Assembly (NCBI RefSeq): GCF_001424025.1
Contig: NZ_LMPZ01000002.1
Span: 1,292,702-1,356,701, forward strand
DNA from: Brevundimonas sp. Leaf363
Lineage (GTDB): Bacteria; Pseudomonadota; Alphaproteobacteria; Caulobacterales; Caulobacteraceae
Direction: 5' to 3'
DNA: 64,000 nucleotides
Shown here: in pieces, positions 8,408 through 17,724 of the stretch
Layout of the letters: each line of letters begins with the position of its first letter
Position numbering within the stretch: the stretch's first letter is position 1
Position numbers and translations under genes: made by a program
Notes under the pieces: generated by a model
Told to the model about the DNA's origin: nothing
The model's input: only the letters and a program-made list of their open reading frames with translations
Database searches by the model: none

Positions 8408-9886
8408 TCAGGCATCGTCATACTTAGACTTGGCCGCGGTCTTGAGGGCGTCCAGCGCGCGTGTGCGGGCCTCGCCGTGGTCGACGATCGGGCGAGGATA
8501 GTCCGCGCCCAACCTGACGCGGGCCTGCGCCAGGACGTCGGCCGGCGCGGTCCACGGCGCGTGGATCCAGCGGGTGGGCAGGCCGCGCAGTTCCGGGATC
8601 CATCGCCTGACGTAATCGCCGCTCGCATCGAATGTCTCGCCCTGGCTGATCGGGTTGAATATTCTGAAGTACGGAGAGGCGTCCGCTCCGGATCCAGCGA
8701 CCCACTGCCAATTCTGGACATTGTTCGCCAGATCGGCGTCCACAAGGGTGTCCCAGAACCAGTCCTCGCCTTTGCGCCAGTCGATCAGCAGGTGTTTCAC
8801 CAGGAATGACGCCGCGATCATCCGCACGCGATTATGCATCCACCCGGTGGTCCACAACTGGCGCATTCCGGCGTCCACGATGGGATAGCCGGTCTGTCCG
8901 GCCTGCCAGGCCTTCAGCCCCCTCGCGTCGCTGCGCCACTCGGTATTGTCGAACTCGGGCCGGAAGGCGCGGTCCGGCATCGTCGGGAAGTGGTGCAGCA
9001 GTTGCGCGGAGAAGTCGCGCCAGCTCAGCTCCTTGCTGAACTTGTCCACCTCCGCTGCGGGCGCCTTGCCGGCCTCGCCCGCCTTGCGCGCGGCCATGAC
9101 GGCCCGCCACGGGCTGATCTCGCCGAAGTGCAGGTGGGGCGACAGGCGACTGCCGCCGACCTGGGCCGGATGGTCGCGGCCGACGCTATAGGTCTTCAGC
9201 GCGCTGCCCACGAATGTCGCCAGCGCCGCATGCGCGCCGTCCTCGCCCGGCGCCCAGTCGAAGCCCTTGGACCAGTCCGGCTTGTCGGGATGCAGATTCC
9301 AGTCGGCGACCGCATCGCTTCTGATGCCCTCGGGCGTCGCGATCTCGCGCGGTCCCATAGTGTGCGGGGGCGGTTCGGCTGCATCCATCAGGGCGCGATA
9401 GAAGGGGGTGAAGACCTTGTACGGCCCACCCGACCCCGTCATCACCCCGCCCGGCCGGCACAGCAGCGTGCCGTTGTAGCCCTTGCAATCGACCCCATCG
9501 GCCATCAGCGCATGGGCGATGTCCGCGTCTCGCTCGGCGGCGCGGGGCGTGAAGAGGCGGTTCATGAACAGGGTGTCGGCGCCCGTCTCGTCGATCAGCC
9601 GCCGCAGCTGACCTTCCGATTCGCCGCGACGCAGGATCAGCCGCGATCCGCGCGCCTGCAGCGCCGCGTCCAGCGCCCGCAGCGACTTGTCCAGCCACCA
9701 CAGGCTGGCCGCGCCCGGCCGCCGATCATAGTCGAGGTCCAGGATGTAGACGGGGATGACGGGGCGACCGGTCGCGGCCGCGTGCTCCAGCGCTGGATTG
9801 TCCTGCAGCCGCAAGTCGTTGCGGAACCACAGGATCACCGGCTTGCCGTCTGTGGTCACCGTCGCGTCCCCCGTGTTAGCTTGCAT
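8408..9886 (-). CDS. phrB: Deoxyribodipyrimidine photo-lyase
   Basis: This is a class I CPD photolyase of about 492 residues. The N-terminal alpha/beta domain starts with VILWFRNDLRLQDNPAL and holds the antenna chromophore. The C-terminal helical domain has the FAD-binding motifs SWRDFSAQLLHHFP, AWQAGQTGYPIVDAGMRQL and GWMHNRVRMIAASFLVKHL, and later WQWVAGSGADASPYFRIFNP. These fit a working light-driven pyrimidine-dimer repair enzyme. I chose the ATG at 9886; the frame stays open to 9931, and a GTG within the first dozen codons is also possible. Confidence 0.95.
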   Translation of the reverse strand: MQANTGDATVTTDGKPVILWFRNDLRLQDNPALEHAAATGRPVIPVYILDLDYDRRPGAASLWWLDKSLRALDAALQARGSRLILRRGESEGQLRRLIDETGADTLFMNRLFTPRAAERDADIAHALMADGVDCKGYNGTLLCRPGGVMTGSGGPYKVFTPFYRALMDAAEPPPHTMGPREIATPEGIRSDAVADWNLHPDKPDWSKGFDWAPGEDGAHAALATFVGSALKTYSVGRDHPAQVGGSRLSPHLHFGEISPWRAVMAARKAGEAGKAPAAEVDKFSKELSWRDFSAQLLHHFPTMPDRAFRPEFDNTEWRSDARGLKAWQAGQTGYPIVDAGMRQLWTTGWMHNRVRMIAASFLVKHLLIDWRKGEDWFWDTLVDADLANNVQNWQWVAGSGADASPYFRIFNPISQGETFDASGDYVRRWIPELRGLPTRWIHAPWTAPADVLAQARVRLGADYPRPIVDHGEARTRALDALKTAAKSKYDDA

Positions 9887-9985
9887 GCCAACTTGTTTCT
9901 GGCTGCACGCGGCGCCACCTGAACGCCGCATAGCTTGGGCATCAGCCCGCGCCTAGACGCATCGAGACGATAGAAAGTTCCGCCC

Positions 9986-10864
9986 GTGAGCCAGCCCAAC
10001 GCCGTCATCGAGATTTCCGAAGGCCTGAGCCGCCCGGTCAGCATCGGCGGCGGCGGCCGGATCGCCTTCATCGCCGGCCCGTGCCAGCTGGAGAGCCGCC
10101 AGCATGCGCTGGAAATGGCGCACGCGCTGAAGGAGATCGGCGAGCGTCTGGACGTCGGCATCATCTACAAGACCAGCTTCGACAAGGCGAACCGCACCTC
10201 GGCCGGCGCCGCGCGCGGTTTCGGCCTGGAGGGCTCGCTGCCGATATTCGCCGAAATCCGTGAGACGGTGGGCCTGCCGGTCCTGACCGACGTCCACACC
10301 GAGGAACACTGCCGCATCGCCGGCGAGGTCGTCGACGTGCTGCAGATCCCGGCCTTCCTCAGCCGCCAGACCGATCTGCTGCTGGCCGCCGCCGCCACCG
10401 GCCGCGTCATCAACATCAAGAAGGGTCAATTCCTGGCCCCCTGGGACATGAAGAACGTCATCGCCAAGGTCACCGGCGCCGGAAACCCCAACGTCATGGC
10501 CTGCGAGCGCGGCGCCAGCTTCGGCTACAACACCCTGGTTTCGGACATGCGCGCCCTTCCGGTGCTGCGGGCCATTGGCTGCCCCGTCGTCTTTGACGCC
10601 ACCCACTCGGTCCAACAGCCAGGCGGGCAGGGCACGTCCTCGGGCGGCCAGCGCGAGTTCGTGCCGGTGCTGGCCCGTGCGGCCGTGGCCGTTGGCGTCG
10701 ACGCCGTCTTCATGGAGACGCACCAGGACCCCGACAACGCCCCGTCGGACGGCCCCAACATGGTGCCGATCAGCCAGTTCGAGGCTCTGGCCGCCGAACT
10801 GATCGCCTTCGACGACCTGGCGCGCCGCACCGGGGCCAAGGCCCCGCTGGCCCAGGCGGCCTGA
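9986..10864 (+). CDS. kdsA: 3-deoxy-8-phosphooctulonate (KDO-8-P) synthase
   Basis: This 292-residue TIM-barrel enzyme condenses phosphoenolpyruvate with arabinose-5-phosphate, the first committed step to KDO of lipopolysaccharide. Diagnostic stretches are [44 protein letters not shown] and [13 protein letters not shown]. The conserved cysteine in GPCQLES suggests a metal-dependent type. The start is GTG at 9986. It heads an LPS-core gene set: hldE starts 12 bases after its stop and hldD follows with an ATGA overlap. Confidence 0.96.
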   Translation: MSQPNAVIEISEGLSRPVSIGGGGRIAFIAGPCQLESRQHALEMAHALKEIGERLDVGIIYKTSFDKANRTSAGAARGFGLEGSLPIFAEIRETVGLPVLTDVHTEEHCRIAGEVVDVLQIPAFLSRQTDLLLAAAATGRVINIKKGQFLAPWDMKNVIAKVTGAGNPNVMACERGASFGYNTLVSDMRALPVLRAIGCPVVFDATHSVQQPGGQGTSSGGQREFVPVLARAAVAVGVDAVFMETHQDPDNAPSDGPNMVPISQFEALAAELIAFDDLARRTGAKAPLAQAA

Positions 10865-10875
10865 CCCGCCCCGCC

Positions 10876-12357
10876 GTGACGGAAAGCGCCGCTCTCGACC
10901 TCGGCGGTCTGCAGGCCCTGCTGGACCGCGTGCGCGACGTCACCGTCGCCTGCGTCGGCGACCTGATGCTGGATCGCTACGTCTATGGCGAGGTCAGCCG
11001 TATCTCGCCCGAGGCGCCCATCCCGGTGCTGAAAACCACGCGCACGGTCGCCATGCCCGGCGGCGTCGGCAATGTGGCCCGCAACGTGGCCTCGATGGGC
11101 GGCATGGTGCGGCTGGGCGCCGTGGTCGGCGCGGACGCGGCGGGCGATGAACTCGAACGTCTGTTCGAGGGCGAGGGCCGGATCGAGACCCGCATGACCC
11201 GCGCCGAAACCGTTCGCACCATCGTCAAGACGCGCTTTGTCTCGGCCGGCCAGCAGCTGTTGCGGCTGGACGAGGAAGACGCCCCCGGCGCCGCTGAGGC
11301 CTCGCCCGAGGCTCTGGAGGGCGCCCACGCCATCCTGATCTCCGACTACGCCAAGGGCGTGGTGTCCGCCGATCTGCTGGCCGCCGCCCATGCCGCGAGC
11401 GCAGCGTTCGGCGCGCCCATCATCATCGACCCCAAGGGCCGCGACTTCGCGCGCTACGGCCCCGTCGATCTGATCAAGCCGAACGCCTCCGAACTGGCCG
11501 GCGCCACCGGCCTGCCGGCCGGGACGGACGCCGAGGTCGAGGCCGCGCTGGCCGCCCTGCTGGCCGCCTGCGAGGCCAAGGCCGTCGTCGTCACCCGCGC
11601 CGGCAAGGGCATGAGCCTCGCCCGGCGCGGCCAGCCCGTGCTGCACGTCCCCGGGCGCGCGCGAGAAGTCTTCGACGTCTCCGGCGCCGGCGACACCTGC
11701 CTGGCCGCCTTGGGCCTCGCCCTCGCGACCGGCGCGGACCTGGAGCAAGCCGTGGCCCTGGCCATCCTGGCGTCCGGCGTCGTGGTCGGGAAATCGGGCA
11801 CCGCCGTCGTCACTCCCGCCGAGCTGCTGGACGCCGAAATGAGCCAGCACGCCTCCGCCGCCATGGCCAAGGTCACGCCCCTGGACGATCTGGCCGAGGA
11901 GGTCGAGGCCTGGCGCCGCCAGGGGCTGAAGGTCGGCTTCACCAACGGCTGTTTCGACATCCTGCACCGCGGCCACGTCGCCTATCTGGCCCAAGCCCGC
12001 AGCTGGTGCGACCGGCTGGTCGTGGCGCTGAACACCGACGCCTCGGTGCGACGGCTCAAGGGCGAAGGTCGCCCGGTCAACGATCTGGACAGCCGCGCCG
12101 TCGTCATCGGCGGTCTGGCCAGCGTGGACCGCGTGACGTCCTTCGACGATCCCACCCCCGTCCGCTTGATCGAGCGCCTGCGTCCCGACGTCCTGATCAA
12201 GGGCTCGGACTACACCCGCGAAGGCGTGGTCGGCGGCGATCTGGTCGAAAGCTGGGGCGGCGAGGTCCGGCTGGCCGACTTCAAGGACGGCTTCTCTACC
12301 ACGCGGACCATCGAACGCATGACCTCACAGAATTCCGCGAATGGGGCGTCCGCATGA
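10876..12357 (+). CDS. hldE: Bifunctional heptose 7-phosphate kinase / heptose 1-phosphate adenylyltransferase
   Basis: This 493-residue fusion makes ADP-heptose for the LPS inner core. Residues 1 to about 320 are a PfkB-type sugar kinase (VGDLMLDRYVYGEVSRISPEAP, GGVGNVARNVA, and the catalytic DVSGAGDTCLAALG). Residues from about 350 on are the nucleotidyltransferase (FTNGCFDILHRGHVAYLAQA with the HxGH motif, then LIKGSDYTREGVVGG and FSTTRTIE). The start is GTG, as in kdsA. The stop overlaps the hldD start as ATGA, so the enzyme of the next-but-one step is translationally coupled. Confidence 0.96.
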   Translation: MTESAALDLGGLQALLDRVRDVTVACVGDLMLDRYVYGEVSRISPEAPIPVLKTTRTVAMPGGVGNVARNVASMGGMVRLGAVVGADAAGDELERLFEGEGRIETRMTRAETVRTIVKTRFVSAGQQLLRLDEEDAPGAAEASPEALEGAHAILISDYAKGVVSADLLAAAHAASAAFGAPIIIDPKGRDFARYGPVDLIKPNASELAGATGLPAGTDAEVEAALAALLAACEAKAVVVTRAGKGMSLARRGQPVLHVPGRAREVFDVSGAGDTCLAALGLALATGADLEQAVALAILASGVVVGKSGTAVVTPAELLDAEMSQHASAAMAKVTPLDDLAEEVEAWRRQGLKVGFTNGCFDILHRGHVAYLAQARSWCDRLVVALNTDASVRRLKGEGRPVNDLDSRAVVIGGLASVDRVTSFDDPTPVRLIERLRPDVLIKGSDYTREGVVGGDLVESWGGEVRLADFKDGFSTTRTIERMTSQNSANGASA

Positions 12358-13352
12358 GCCCGCCGATGATCGTCGTCACCGGCGGGGCCGGCTTCATCGG
12401 CTCCAACATCGTCGCGCGGCTGGCCGCCGAGGGCCGACACGACGTGGTCGTCTGCGACCGCTTCGGCACGGCCGACGAGGCGAAATGGAAGAACATCGCC
12501 AACCACGACGTCGCCGACATCTGGTCGCCGGAGGAGCTGTTCGAGCGGCTGGAGCAGCACCGCGATCAGGTCGTGGCGGTCATCCACATGGGCGCCATCT
12601 CCTCGACGACCGAACAGGACGTCGATCTGATCGTCCGCACCAACTTCAGCCTGTCGCGCGACGTGTGGGCGTGGTGCACCCAGCACGCCAAGCGGCTAAT
12701 CTACGCCTCCTCGGCCGCCACCTACGGCGACGGCGATCAGGGCTTCGAGGACGACGACGCCTTGGTCGCCCTGGCGGCGCTGAAGCCCCTGAACGCCTAC
12801 GGCTATTCCAAGCGGCTGTTCGACGAATACGCCGTGCGTCAGGCCGGTCGCGGCCAGGCCCCGGCCCAGTGGGCGGGCCTGAAATTCTTCAACGTCTACG
12901 GCCCCAACGAATACCACAAGGGCTCGATGAAGTCGGTCGTGGCCCAGATCTGGCCCAAGGTGGCGGCCGGCGAGCCGGTCCAGTTGTTCAAGTCGCACCA
13001 CCCCGACTACGTCGACGGCGGCCAGTTGCGTGACTTCGTGCATGTCGACGATGTGGTCGATATCATCGCCTGGCTTCTGGAAACGCCGGACGTCTCCGGC
13101 GTGTTCAACGCCGGCTCCGGTCAGGCCCGCAGCTTCGCCGACCTGGCCCGCGCCACCTTCGCGGCGGCCGGACGCGAGCCGCAGATCACCTACATCGACA
13201 TGCCCGAGGTGCTGCGCGAACGGTATCAGTACTTCACCGAGGCGCGCATGGATCGCATCCGCCGGCGCGGCTATCCGGGCCAGTCCACCCCGCTGGAGAC
13301 CGGCGTGCGGCGCTACGTCGAGTACCTGTCGCGGCACGACCCGCATCGATGA
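12354..13352 (+). CDS. hldD: ADP-L-glycero-D-manno-heptose 6-epimerase
   Basis: This 332-residue extended short-chain dehydrogenase converts ADP-D-glycero- to ADP-L-glycero-heptose, the substrate of LPS heptosyltransferases. Visible are the dinucleotide loop VVTGGAGFIGSN at the N-terminus, HMGAISSTTEQD, the SSAATYGDG strand and the catalytic YGYSKRLFDEY. Also present are FFNVYGPNEYHKGSM and DGGQLRDFVHVDDVV, typical of HldD. The ATG at 12354 overlaps the hldE stop. The frame is open far upstream, but that part lies inside hldE and is ruled out by the Rossmann start. Its own stop overlaps the next ATG (ATGA at 13349). Confidence 0.96.
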   Translation: MSPPMIVVTGGAGFIGSNIVARLAAEGRHDVVVCDRFGTADEAKWKNIANHDVADIWSPEELFERLEQHRDQVVAVIHMGAISSTTEQDVDLIVRTNFSLSRDVWAWCTQHAKRLIYASSAATYGDGDQGFEDDDALVALAALKPLNAYGYSKRLFDEYAVRQAGRGQAPAQWAGLKFFNVYGPNEYHKGSMKSVVAQIWPKVAAGEPVQLFKSHHPDYVDGGQLRDFVHVDDVVDIIAWLLETPDVSGVFNAGSGQARSFADLARATFAAAGREPQITYIDMPEVLRERYQYFTEARMDRIRRRGYPGQSTPLETGVRRYVEYLSRHDPHR

Positions 13353-14455
13353 AGCGTGCGCGCCTGACCGCCAGACAATGGGTAGGATACGCCGGCTTCG
13401 CGCTGGCCTTCCTGTCGGCGGGTGCGGTCGCGGTGTGGGGCGGCGACATTCTCCAGGCCGGACTGGACCCGCAGGTGCCGTTCCAGACCTACCGCCCCCC
13501 GCCGGCGCCCGACTACACGAAGGACGACGCCTGGGCCCTGCGCGACCAGCGCCTGCCGATATCGGGCCAGGCAGCGGTCTTCTTCGTCCACTCCACCACC
13601 TATGACGGCGGGCGAGAGTGGAACGGTCCGATCGACGACGGCGCCGCTTTGGGGTATCTGCGCCGCGTGGTGCTGCCCAACTACGCCGCCCCCTTCGCGC
13701 GGGCCGGATCGGTCAGCGCGCCTCTGTACCGCCAGGCCAGCCTCTATACCCGCCTGACCCTGCGCGACGACGCGCGTGACGCCCGCGCCTTCGCCTACCG
13801 CGACGTGGCGGCGGCATTTGACGTCTTTCTGCAACGCCACCCGACCGGCCCCATCGTCATCGCCGGGGTAGAGCAGGGGGCAGAGCTGCTGGACCGGCTG
13901 CTGCGCGAGCGGATCGCGCCGGACGCGGCGCTCGCCCGGCGCCTGGTCGCGGCCTATCTGATCGATGCGATCGTGGTGGCGGATCGTGTCCCGCGCCAGA
14001 CGCCGCCTTGCCGCGCGCCCGACCAAACAGGCTGCGTCGTCGCGTGGTCAGACGTTCGTGAAGGCCTCGACGAAAGCGCCGCCAACCGGCGCTTGAGACG
14101 CGCGCTCGTTTGGAACGACAGCGGACGATTGGTGGATCTGGGAGATCGCAAGCCGCTTTGCGTCAATCCCATGCTCGGCAGGGAAACCGAGGAGCACGCG
14201 CCTAGCCGCATTCACAGAGGGGCGACGAACGCCAGCAGCCTGGAATGGGAGGCCCGCCCCGCCCTGATGGCGCGGGAGGTCGGGGCCGTCTGCAGACGGG
14301 GCATTTTGCGGGCCGAATACAGCAACTTGGAATCGTTTCGAGCCCGTGGCACATGGGCCGAAAGACGTAAGTCGCGTCAGTACAATCTGTTCTACGGCGA
14401 TATCGAACATGACGTGGAACAACGCTTGCGAGCCTGGTCGGCCGACGCGAGCTGA
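13349..14455 (+). CDS. DUF3089 family protein, hydrolase-like but lacking the nucleophile serine
   Basis: This 368-residue protein has one N-terminal hydrophobic segment (about residues 11-30), so it is a signal-anchored or exported protein. The DUF3089 pattern is visible: VFFVHSTTYDGGREWNGPID, YRQASLYTRL, YRDVAAAFDVFLQRH and later CVNPML. Family members normally carry a GHSQG-type nucleophile elbow. Here the corresponding place reads IAGVEQGAELL, with Glu where Ser is expected, so catalysis may be lost or changed. It sits in the LPS-core operon with ATGA coupling to hldD, which suggests an envelope role. The function is not known. Confidence 0.85.
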   Translation: MKRARLTARQWVGYAGFALAFLSAGAVAVWGGDILQAGLDPQVPFQTYRPPPAPDYTKDDAWALRDQRLPISGQAAVFFVHSTTYDGGREWNGPIDDGAALGYLRRVVLPNYAAPFARAGSVSAPLYRQASLYTRLTLRDDARDARAFAYRDVAAAFDVFLQRHPTGPIVIAGVEQGAELLDRLLRERIAPDAALARRLVAAYLIDAIVVADRVPRQTPPCRAPDQTGCVVAWSDVREGLDESAANRRLRRALVWNDSGRLVDLGDRKPLCVNPMLGRETEEHAPSRIHRGATNASSLEWEARPALMAREVGAVCRRGILRAEYSNLESFRARGTWAERRKSRQYNLFYGDIEHDVEQRLRAWSADAS

Positions 14456-15236
14456 TGAAGGCTGGCACGCCCCCCTCGACGCCATCGTTGTCCTGAATCT
14501 GGATCGGCGGCCCGACCGAATGGCGTCCTTCATGCAAGTCTGGGCGCATCTGATTCCAGGCGAGAAGCTGCACAGGCTCTCGGCGACGGACGGACGCGCG
14601 CTTTCCGGCTTTGGTCAAAGGCCTTGGTTCCGGGGCCGTAAGCGTGACGCCACATGGGCGGGACGCGCAGGCTGCGCCCTTTCCCACGCCCGCGCCCTGC
14701 GGCTCGCGCAGGAAAAGGGATGGGAGAAAATCCTGATTCTGGAGGACGACGCGGTCCCGACCGACGCGTTCGACGGCGAGGGCGTTGCGCGCGCCTTGGG
14801 GACACGCATGTGGGACGTGCTCTATCTCGGAGCCGCCGAGGCGCGTCATCAGTCGGGGCGTCGGAGCTCCGACGTCATTCCGATACGCGGCGCGTTGGAC
14901 GCCCACGCCTATGTCATGGGTGCGCGGGCGCGGGATTGGGCCGCTCGGCAGTTGCCTGTCGAGGCGAATATCTGGGATTGGATCGCTGGGGAGCGGGCCT
15001 TGGACCGCTGGTATTGCCGTGAACTGGGGACCGGCTTTTCGATCGGCGCGTTCCGCACGCGTCAGGTCGCGCAGCGCGACGACATTTCCGACATCACCAT
15101 GCGGGTCGCCGGATACGGGGGCGACGATCTCCTCTCCTACGACGGTCGCTCGCGCCTCTCGCAGCATGCCTCCGACATCTATGACCGCACAATGCGCGGG
15201 CCCACGCCGATCCTGAAGCGGCTCGTGGGCTTCTAA
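14409..15236 (+). CDS. Glycosyltransferase family 25 (LPS glycosyltransferase-like)
   Basis: This 275-residue protein shows the family-25 pattern. IVVLNLDRRPDRMASF starts the domain, AGCALSHARALRLAQEKGW is the conserved substrate helix, and LILEDDAVPTDAF carries the acidic metal/nucleotide-sugar motif. Similar enzymes add galactose or other sugars to lipo-oligosaccharide. The only usable start that keeps the first motif is the ATG at 14409 (or 14346), which overlaps the DUF3089 gene by 47 bases. That long overlap and the slightly more AT-rich codons than in hldE/hldD suggest the gene joined the operon later. The sugar and acceptor cannot be inferred. Confidence 0.82.
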   Translation: MTWNNACEPGRPTRADEGWHAPLDAIVVLNLDRRPDRMASFMQVWAHLIPGEKLHRLSATDGRALSGFGQRPWFRGRKRDATWAGRAGCALSHARALRLAQEKGWEKILILEDDAVPTDAFDGEGVARALGTRMWDVLYLGAAEARHQSGRRSSDVIPIRGALDAHAYVMGARARDWAARQLPVEANIWDWIAGERALDRWYCRELGTGFSIGAFRTRQVAQRDDISDITMRVAGYGGDDLLSYDGRSRLSQHASDIYDRTMRGPTPILKRLVGF

Positions 15237-15247
15237 CGGGGACGGGT

Positions 15248-17329
15248 CTAGTCGATGGCGGCGCTGTCGCGCCAACTGTAGAGCGCCTCCAGCACTCTCA
15301 GCGCCTCGCCCCTTGGCGACGTCAGCTCCGGATCACGTCCCAGCACCAGCCGCGCATCGTCCGCCGCCGCCGCGATCAGGTCGCGGTGCCTGAACGGATC
15401 GGCGAACCGATAGGCCGGGAACCCGCTCTGGCGCAGGCCCAATGGATCGCCGCCGCCGCGCAGGCGAAAGTCCTCCTCGGCGATCTCGAACCCGTCCTCG
15501 GTGCGCCGCAGGATCTCCAGCCGCTCCTTCGCCACCTCGCCAAGGCCGGCGTTGGCGTACAGCAGGATGCAGGCGCTCTGGGCCGCGCCACGCCCGACCC
15601 GTCCGCGCAACTGGTGCAGCTGGGCCAGGCCGAAGCGGTCGGCGTGTTCGATGACCATGATGGTGGCGTTGGGCACATCGACGCCCACCTCGACCACGGT
15701 CGTCGCCACCAGCACCGAGACACGGCCGTCGGCGAAGTCGGCCATCACCGCCTCGCGGTCCGCGGTCGGCATCTGGCCGTGCGCCAGCCCGACCTCGACC
15801 TTCAGCGCCTTGCGCAAATCCACCGCCCGCGCCTCGGCCGCGGCCAGGTCGGACACGTCGGACTCAGCGACCAGCGGGCAGATCCAGTAGGCCTGCGCCC
15901 CCCGGTCCAGCGCCGCGCGCAGCCGCCCGACCACATCGCCGATCCGGTCCTGCGGCAGGACGGCCGTAGTGACCGGCGACCGACCCGGCGGCTTCTCGTT
16001 CAGGCGCGAGACATCCAGATCCCCGAACTGCGACAGCTCCAGCGTCCGGGGAATTGGCGTGGCCGACATGCTCAGCAGATGCACGGCCCCCAGGCGGGGA
16101 TCGCCCTTGGCCTGCAGCCGCTGGCGCTCCGACACGCCGAAGCGGTGCTGCTCGTCGATCACCGTCAGGGCCAGCCGGTCGAACCGCACCGCGTCCTGGA
16201 ACAGGGCGTGCGTGCCGATGGCGATCTGGGCGCTGCCGTCCGCCAGCGCCGCCATGCGCGGCCGCCGCTCGGCAACCGGATCGCGGCCCGTCAGCAGCAC
16301 GGCCCCTAACCCGGCCTGCGCGAACATCGGCTGAAGCCGTTGATAATGCTGGCGCGCCAGCAGATCGGTCGGCGCCATCAGCGCCGCCTGGAAGCCCGCC
16401 CCCGCCGCATCGGCCATGACCATCGCCGCCACCGCCGTCTTGCCCGACCCGACGTCGCCTTGGAGCAATCGGCCCATCTGGCGGCCCGACGCCATGTCGG
16501 CGCGGATGTCCGCCACAGCCCGCGCCTGCGCGCCCGTCAGCGAGAAGGGCAGGGCCGCTTCAAGCGCCGTCGACGCCTCGCCCGCCTGAATCATCGGCGC
16601 CGGCAAGGCCTGCCGCTGCCCCCGCCGCCGCGCCAGCGCCATCTGGTGGGCCAGCACCTCATCATAGGCCAGCCGCCGCCGCGCCGGCGCATCCGGCCCC
16701 AGGTCCATCTCGCTCTCGGGCGCGTGCAGCCGCTCAAGAGACGCCCGCCAACCCGTCCAGCCGTTGGCTGTCCGCCACGCCGCGTCCTGCCACTCCGCCA
16801 ACTCCGGCAGCGTCGCCATCGCCAGGGTCACGAACCGCCGCAGCTGCCGTGCCGGCAGGCCCGCCGTGGTCGGATAGATCGGCTCGGTGCGCCCGATTTC
16901 GTCCGCCCGCTCGACCGGCAGGATGTAGTCGGGGTGCGTCACCTGCACCTCGCCGTTGAACCGCTCGACCTTGCCCGACACGATCCGCCGCTCGCCGCGT
17001 GGGGCCAGCCCCTCCACCTGACGCGGCGATCCGCCGAACCAGATCAGATGGATGAAGCCGCTGGGGTCCGACGCCCGCACCTTGAACGGCGCGCCGATTT
17101 TGTGGGGCGGGATCAGCCGGTCGATCACAACATCGAAGATGGCGACCTCGCCTTCTACCGCATCGCTGGCCGTCGTGTGCCGCCGCTGGATCACGCCGGC
17201 GGGCGCCAGGAAGGCCAGGTCACGCACCAGTGGCCCGGCCGCCTTGGCGATCATCGGCGCCAGGCGCGCACCGACGCCCTTGAGGCTGGTGACCTCGGCG
17301 AACAGCGGAAAGAGAATCTGCGGGCGCAT
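15248..17329 (-). CDS. recG: ATP-dependent DNA helicase RecG
   Basis: This 693-residue superfamily 2 helicase remodels stalled replication forks and Holliday junctions. The N-terminal wedge domain (VGARLAPMIAKAAG and the following OB fold) binds branched DNA. The helicase core has Walker A GDVGSGKTAVAAM near residue 290, the DEQH box VIDEQHRFGV near 390, [14 protein letters not shown], and motif VI QLRGRVGRGAAQS. The C-terminus has FRLRGGGDPLGLRQSG. All motifs are intact. It diverges from sdhE-mfd, a neighbourhood conserved in alphaproteobacteria. Confidence 0.97.
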   Translation of the reverse strand: MRPQILFPLFAEVTSLKGVGARLAPMIAKAAGPLVRDLAFLAPAGVIQRRHTTASDAVEGEVAIFDVVIDRLIPPHKIGAPFKVRASDPSGFIHLIWFGGSPRQVEGLAPRGERRIVSGKVERFNGEVQVTHPDYILPVERADEIGRTEPIYPTTAGLPARQLRRFVTLAMATLPELAEWQDAAWRTANGWTGWRASLERLHAPESEMDLGPDAPARRRLAYDEVLAHQMALARRRGQRQALPAPMIQAGEASTALEAALPFSLTGAQARAVADIRADMASGRQMGRLLQGDVGSGKTAVAAMVMADAAGAGFQAALMAPTDLLARQHYQRLQPMFAQAGLGAVLLTGRDPVAERRPRMAALADGSAQIAIGTHALFQDAVRFDRLALTVIDEQHRFGVSERQRLQAKGDPRLGAVHLLSMSATPIPRTLELSQFGDLDVSRLNEKPPGRSPVTTAVLPQDRIGDVVGRLRAALDRGAQAYWICPLVAESDVSDLAAAEARAVDLRKALKVEVGLAHGQMPTADREAVMADFADGRVSVLVATTVVEVGVDVPNATIMVIEHADRFGLAQLHQLRGRVGRGAAQSACILLYANAGLGEVAKERLEILRRTEDGFEIAEEDFRLRGGGDPLGLRQSGFPAYRFADPFRHRDLIAAAADDARLVLGRDPELTSPRGEALRVLEALYSWRDSAAID

Positions 17330-17412
17330 CTGTGGTCACCATAACTGGCGCCGCGGCGGCTGGAACGCTATCTGACACGACCTGATGAATGAACGGACCG
17401 GCAAGGAACCGC

Positions 17413-17724
17413 GTGGCCGATATCGACTCACGTCCCGACACCCATGCCCAGCGATTGGGGCGGATGCGTTTCCGCGCCTGGCGGCGCGGCTTCCGCGAGG
17501 CCGACATGGTGCTGGGCCCCTTCGCCGACGCCCAGCTGGAAAGCCTGAGTGACAGCGAGCTGGACGCCTTCGAGACCCTGCTGAACGAGGACGACGCCAT
17601 CCTCTACGCCTGGATCGTCGGCCGCGAGCCGGCCCCCGCCGCCCACGCCGGCCCGGTGATGGATCGGCTGCAGGCCTTCATGCGCGACCATGTGGCCAAG
17701 GCCGTGTCCGAGGGCATCGGCTGA
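17413..17724 (+). CDS. sdhE: FAD assembly factor SdhE
   Basis: This protein of about 103 residues is from the SdhE/YgfY/CptB family, which helps FAD attach covalently to succinate dehydrogenase flavoprotein. The family motif region RLGRMRFRAWRRGFREADMVLGPFAD is followed by LSDSELDAFETLLNEDDAILYAWIVG, with the conserved arginines and the RRG turn. The GTG at 17413 has AAGGAA just upstream and is preferred over an ATG at 17389. The stop and the mfd start overlap as TGATG. No sdh genes lie in the window. Confidence 0.92.
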   Translation: MADIDSRPDTHAQRLGRMRFRAWRRGFREADMVLGPFADAQLESLSDSELDAFETLLNEDDAILYAWIVGREPAPAAHAGPVMDRLQAFMRDHVAKAVSEGIG

